DNA of 64,000 nt from positions 3,408,606 to 3,472,605 of the forward strand of contig NZ_KI911782.1 in NCBI RefSeq assembly GCF_000515395.1. Reading direction: 5' to 3'. Shown one piece after another: positions 61,453 to 64,000 of this stretch. Position 1 is the first letter of the stretch, and every line of letters starts with the position of its first letter. The notes under the pieces were generated by a model. The model searched no databases. It was not told the origin of the DNA and was given only the letters and a program-made list of their open reading frames with translations. This DNA comes from Jiangella gansuensis DSM 44835 (GTDB lineage Bacteria > Actinomycetota > Actinomycetes > Jiangellales > Jiangellaceae). The position numbers and the translations under genes are program-made.

Positions 61453-63446
61453 CAGCTCAGTTCCTCGAGGTGGTGAAGGGCGGCGTCGATGTCGGCGTCG
61501 TCATTGAACAGATGAATGGAGAACCTGATCCGGCCGTCGCCGCCCCAGGCGAGGACGCCGCGCTCCGCCAGCGCCTTGGCGAGCTTCTGCCCATCCGAAG
61601 CCGCAGCGGTGATGGTGCCGGCGCGCTGCCGTGTATCGGTAGGGGTGAGCACGTCGTAGCCCGCCGCTGCCAGACCGTCGATGAGCCGTCCGCCGAGCCG
61701 ATGGACATGCGCTTCGATCTGCTCGGGCGGATAACGCCGCAAGTAGCGCAATGATGCGTCCAGCAGGTAAAGGCTCGGAAAGCTGGGGTAGCCGAGTTCG
61801 AAGCGACGAGTGCCGGGCCACAGGTCGTACCGGTCGAATCGATCGGGGGTGAACAGGTCGGGTACGGATCGCCAGCCGACACCGGTGCGTGCCAGATCGA
61901 TGCGCTGAGGGTCGCGGCAATGGACCACACCCGTGCCGTGGGGGCCTAGTAGCCACTTGTAAGTACTGGCAACGACGATGTCAGCCACCATAGCGTCGAC
62001 TGGGATCACACCGAGTGACTGGGTGGCATCGATGATCAGTAACGCGTCGGCGTCGTTGGCGACGGAGGCGAGCGCGGCAAGGTCGAGGCGGTGACCGGAC
62101 AGATAGCTCACGTGGCTTACGACGATTGCAGCGGTGCGGTCGTCGACAGCTGCTGCGATGTCCTCGACATCGAACTGCCAGGAACGGTGCGGGACGATGC
62201 GGGTCTCGACACCACGTTTGCGTAGGGCGAGGAGAGGCTGCACGACTGACGGGAACTCGAGGGTGGAGGAGACGACGTTGCTTCCGGGCGTCCAAGGGAT
62301 GGCGCCAACAGTCCGGTTGAGTGCCTCGGAGGCGTTGGAAAGCAGCGCCATTTCATCTGGTTTGCCGTTCAGCAGCGCGGCTAGGTGGCCGCGGCAGGCG
62401 ACGAGGACCTCTTCGTGGGCCGCTCGACCTTCTTCACCGGCGGCCTTGTTGCGCAGGTAGGCCGCTTGTGCAGTGGCGTGGGCCCGAAGAGGCGGGCCCT
62501 CGGCGCCGGTGTAGAAGTAGTGAACGTCCTTCAGCCCGATGAAGTCGTCTTTCGTGGCAGGCAGCGGATCGGACTGTGGCGTGTCAACAGCTGAAGCAGG
62601 ATCCGCAGGCGGGGCCGGGGCCGCGTTGGCGAGCAGTATGGCTAGGTTGCTGCCGAAGATGTCGGCGACCTCGGTGTTCGTGAGGCTCGGCGGCAGAGTA
62701 GGGTGCGCGGCCTGGTCGAAGGAAACCCAGTCCAGTGCGGGAGAGAAGTCGGAACCCCAGAAGAGTCGTCTGGTCCCGAAGCGCTCGACCAGCGCCTCGA
62801 TGTACAGAAGCGCATTGTGGTATGGATAAACGTGTGGCGGTTCCTGGGTGGCATAGAGCCCCGACACCTTGACGCCGACGTGTGGCAGGCTGGCCAAGGA
62901 GAGCAGCGGCCGCAACCGCTGCCGGGCCTGCGCTCCGGAGTGGATCGGATGCTGGCCCGGTAGACCGAGATGCGAGAAGAGCACGGCGCAGGGAGCCACC
63001 GCCGCCACCGCGTGGGCAATGGCCGAAGTGGCGGTCGGCGTCGCATTTAGGCTGAGTAGCCGTGCCCGTTGGCCAAGGGCCCGAAGGACCTCGGGCGGCC
63101 AAGCCGCAAACGCCGCCGCATCCTCGCTGTCGAGGAGATACAGGGAGAAGCCGAGAAATCCCCGTTCGACGAGTTCCTTGATCGACTCGATGCTCGGAGC
63201 CGGGGCCACAGATAGGTACGCCAGTGGGACCATCCACGGGTGCTCGCGTGAACGGCGCAGGATGTAGGCGTTGTTTCCAACGTATTCGGGGCTGCCCTCG
63301 TAGCCCACCACCACGGCGCGGTCGATCCCGTGCGCGCGGCGGATTCTGTCGTAGGTCCGCAGTTCCTCGTCGGCCTCGAGCCGTTGTGCGTATCGCCCGC
63401 CGAAACCACGCTCGAATACATGGATGTGCGCGTCAAGGCGGGGCAT
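61452..63446 (-). CDS. Amidohydrolase-class V aminotransferase fusion protein
   Basis: 664 residues from ATG 63446, with AGGAGAGGA upstream. Residues 1 to about 285 are an amidohydrolase-2 (TIM-barrel) domain: MPRLDAHIHVFERGF with the HxH metal motif, VLFSHLGLPGQHP, and FWGSDFSPALDW near the end. After a linker (about 286-300), residues 300-664 are a class V PLP-dependent aminotransferase/desulfurase fold: LLIIDATQSLG with Asp473, the Schiff-base Lys497 in ASTYKWLLGPHGTG, and RFELGYPSFPSLYLL. Both domains look complete. This pairing on one chain is unusual. With the co-translated M20 peptidase it suggests stepwise breakdown of an N-acylated cyclic or amino compound (inference). Confidence 0.88.
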   Translation of the reverse strand: MPRLDAHIHVFERGFGGRYAQRLEADEELRTYDRIRRAHGIDRAVVVGYEGSPEYVGNNAYILRRSREHPWMVPLAYLSVAPAPSIESIKELVERGFLGFSLYLLDSEDAAAFAAWPPEVLRALGQRARLLSLNATPTATSAIAHAVAAVAPCAVLFSHLGLPGQHPIHSGAQARQRLRPLLSLASLPHVGVKVSGLYATQEPPHVYPYHNALLYIEALVERFGTRRLFWGSDFSPALDWVSFDQAAHPTLPPSLTNTEVADIFGSNLAILLANAAPAPPADPASAVDTPQSDPLPATKDDFIGLKDVHYFYTGAEGPPLRAHATAQAAYLRNKAAGEEGRAAHEEVLVACRGHLAALLNGKPDEMALLSNASEALNRTVGAIPWTPGSNVVSSTLEFPSVVQPLLALRKRGVETRIVPHRSWQFDVEDIAAAVDDRTAAIVVSHVSYLSGHRLDLAALASVANDADALLIIDATQSLGVIPVDAMVADIVVASTYKWLLGPHGTGVVHCRDPQRIDLARTGVGWRSVPDLFTPDRFDRYDLWPGTRRFELGYPSFPSLYLLDASLRYLRRYPPEQIEAHVHRLGGRLIDGLAAAGYDVLTPTDTRQRAGTITAAASDGQKLAKALAERGVLAWGGDGRIRFSIHLFNDDADIDAALHHLEELS

Positions 63447-63508
63447 AACGTCCTCTCCTGGTCGTCGGAACTTGATGCAAATCATGAGCTATATGGATGA
63501 CGAGCCTG

Positions 63509-63538
63509 ACAATATGGGACGGTCGTCCCAGTGGTCAA
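63509..63538 (-). promoter_or_regulatory. Promoter with palindromic operator for the fusion-peptidase operon
   Basis: Minus strand: -35 TTGACC (63533-63538), 18-base spacer, -10 TATTGT (63509-63514). The spacer holds TGGGACGGTCGTCCCA (63515-63530), perfect 7-base arms around two bases. A repressor bound here would sit exactly between the two promoter boxes. Confidence 0.75.
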
Positions 63539-63612
63539 GGCGGTCGAATCATGGGCTAATATCTCAACGGCCGTGATCGTTGAGGCAGGGTCCACTCGTG
63601 TGAGGGGGAACC

Positions 63613-63735
63613 ATGAGCTCTGCTGAGGAGCGCTTGGCCGGGGTGCTGGCCCAGGCGCGAGCCCGCTGGGCCGGCAGGTGTTCCCGAGTGGTCCGGCAAG
63701 CTGTTCGGCTGGCGAAAGGACGGAGTGCGGTATGA
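63613..63735 (+). CDS. 40-codon reading frame coupled to the epimerase gene
   Basis: ATG 63613 with GAGGGGGAA upstream; stop at 63733-63735 overlaps the next ATG as ATGA. The peptide is short, basic and helical (SSAEERLAGVLAQARARW). No family is recognised. It could be a real small protein, a leader that couples translation, or a truncated relic; the alternative frame WSGKLFGWRKDG over the same bases makes the relic reading possible. Confidence 0.4.
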   Translation: MSSAEERLAGVLAQARARWAGRCSRVVRQAVRLAKGRSAV

Positions 63736-64000
63736 AGGTGTTGGTGATCGGGGGAGCAGGCCGGGTCGGTCACATGATCGTTGGACCTCTATCTCGGCGG
63801 CACACGGTCCGTGTTGCAGATCGTGGTCCGGGCAAGCTGCGTCAGGACGGGATCGAAGTCGTGACTGTCGACGTCACGGATGCCGCGTCGTTGCGCCGGG
63901 CGATGAGTTCACAGCAGGCGCTGATCTATGCGGCGATGGGGCGCCAGGAGGATTGGGGCACCATCGGGGGCTGGGCAGAGAGCCATTTTGACGTCAACGT
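63732..64000 (+). CDS. NAD-dependent epimerase/dehydratase family protein, partial at window end
   Basis: The first 89 codons are visible: the Rossmann start MKVLVIGGAGRVGHMIVGPL with GGAGRVG, acidic strand-end VRVADRGP, and VVTVDVTDAASLRRAM, the extended-SDR layout. The frame is open at the window edge. It is divergent from the fusion-protein operon, sharing its control region. Substrate unknown; probably a nucleotide sugar or sugar lactone. Confidence 0.8.
   Translation, partial: MKVLVIGGAGRVGHMIVGPLSRRHTVRVADRGPGKLRQDGIEVVTVDVTDAASLRRAMSSQQALIYAAMGRQEDWGTIGGWAESHFDVN

Noticed and set aside
29160-64000. Duplicate of the tRNA-Ala 3' end as a right attachment site
   Set aside because: Scanning for the T-arm and acceptor sequence found only chance matches such as CAGCTCCA near 49145, inside uxaA.
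1-64000. CRISPR array, rRNA genes or additional tRNAs
   Set aside because: No regularly spaced direct repeats, no rRNA signatures and no other cloverleaf were found by eye.

Overview
High-GC chromosomal DNA from an actinobacterium. The gene order (TIGR03960/TIGR03936 radical-SAM pair, rne, rplU, rpmA, obgE, proB, proA, nadD, rsfS, phosphatase, tRNA-Ala), TANNNT-type -10 boxes, several probable leaderless starts, Tad pilins and a WXG100/EccC pair all point to Actinomycetia. A Jiangella-like lineage is a reasonable guess but cannot be proved from the sequence alone.

Layout. 1-4656: the end of a Tad (Flp pilus) locus with four small pilin or pseudopilin genes and a large LysM/BTAD membrane protein. 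4830-11879: a very small type VII secretion module made of one WXG100 protein, one large EccC-type ATPase, and a convergent pair of proteins that look like WXG-related substrates. 12052-29232: the conserved housekeeping block. It is interrupted between the two radical-SAM partner genes by an MBL hydrolase, a PhzF isomerase and an FAD oxidase, and it is punctuated by at least two families of long palindromic intergenic repeats.

29233-38590: a decayed island directly downstream of tRNA-Ala(GGC). It is a mosaic of broken conjugation genes (DUF6112, TrbL-like, ArdC, ParB, relaxase), IS481 and IS3 remnants, a frameshifted GmrSD-type restriction gene, a dnaE2 fragment and a serine-recombinase fragment. 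One intact ArsR/SRPBCC operon sits inside it.

39300-53386: a carbohydrate locus with a Tat-exported DUF4838 protein, several dead sugar-acid genes, a Gfo/Idh/MocA oxidoreductase, a LacI regulator, a nagB-nagA-uxaA-mannitol/fructuronate dehydrogenase operon and an SGNH esterase. Three minus-strand promoters here carry a LacI-type operator (TGCAA-CG-TTGCA-like), so the locus can be read as one regulon for a polymer containing amino sugar and uronic acid (inference).

53860-59866: pyruvate carboxylase broken by one extra base, then an SDR-IclR-SDR operon. 60289-64000: an operon encoding a fused amidohydrolase/class V aminotransferase and an M20 peptidase, with a perfect-arm palindrome exactly filling its promoter spacer, followed by a divergent NAD-epimerase gene that runs off the window.
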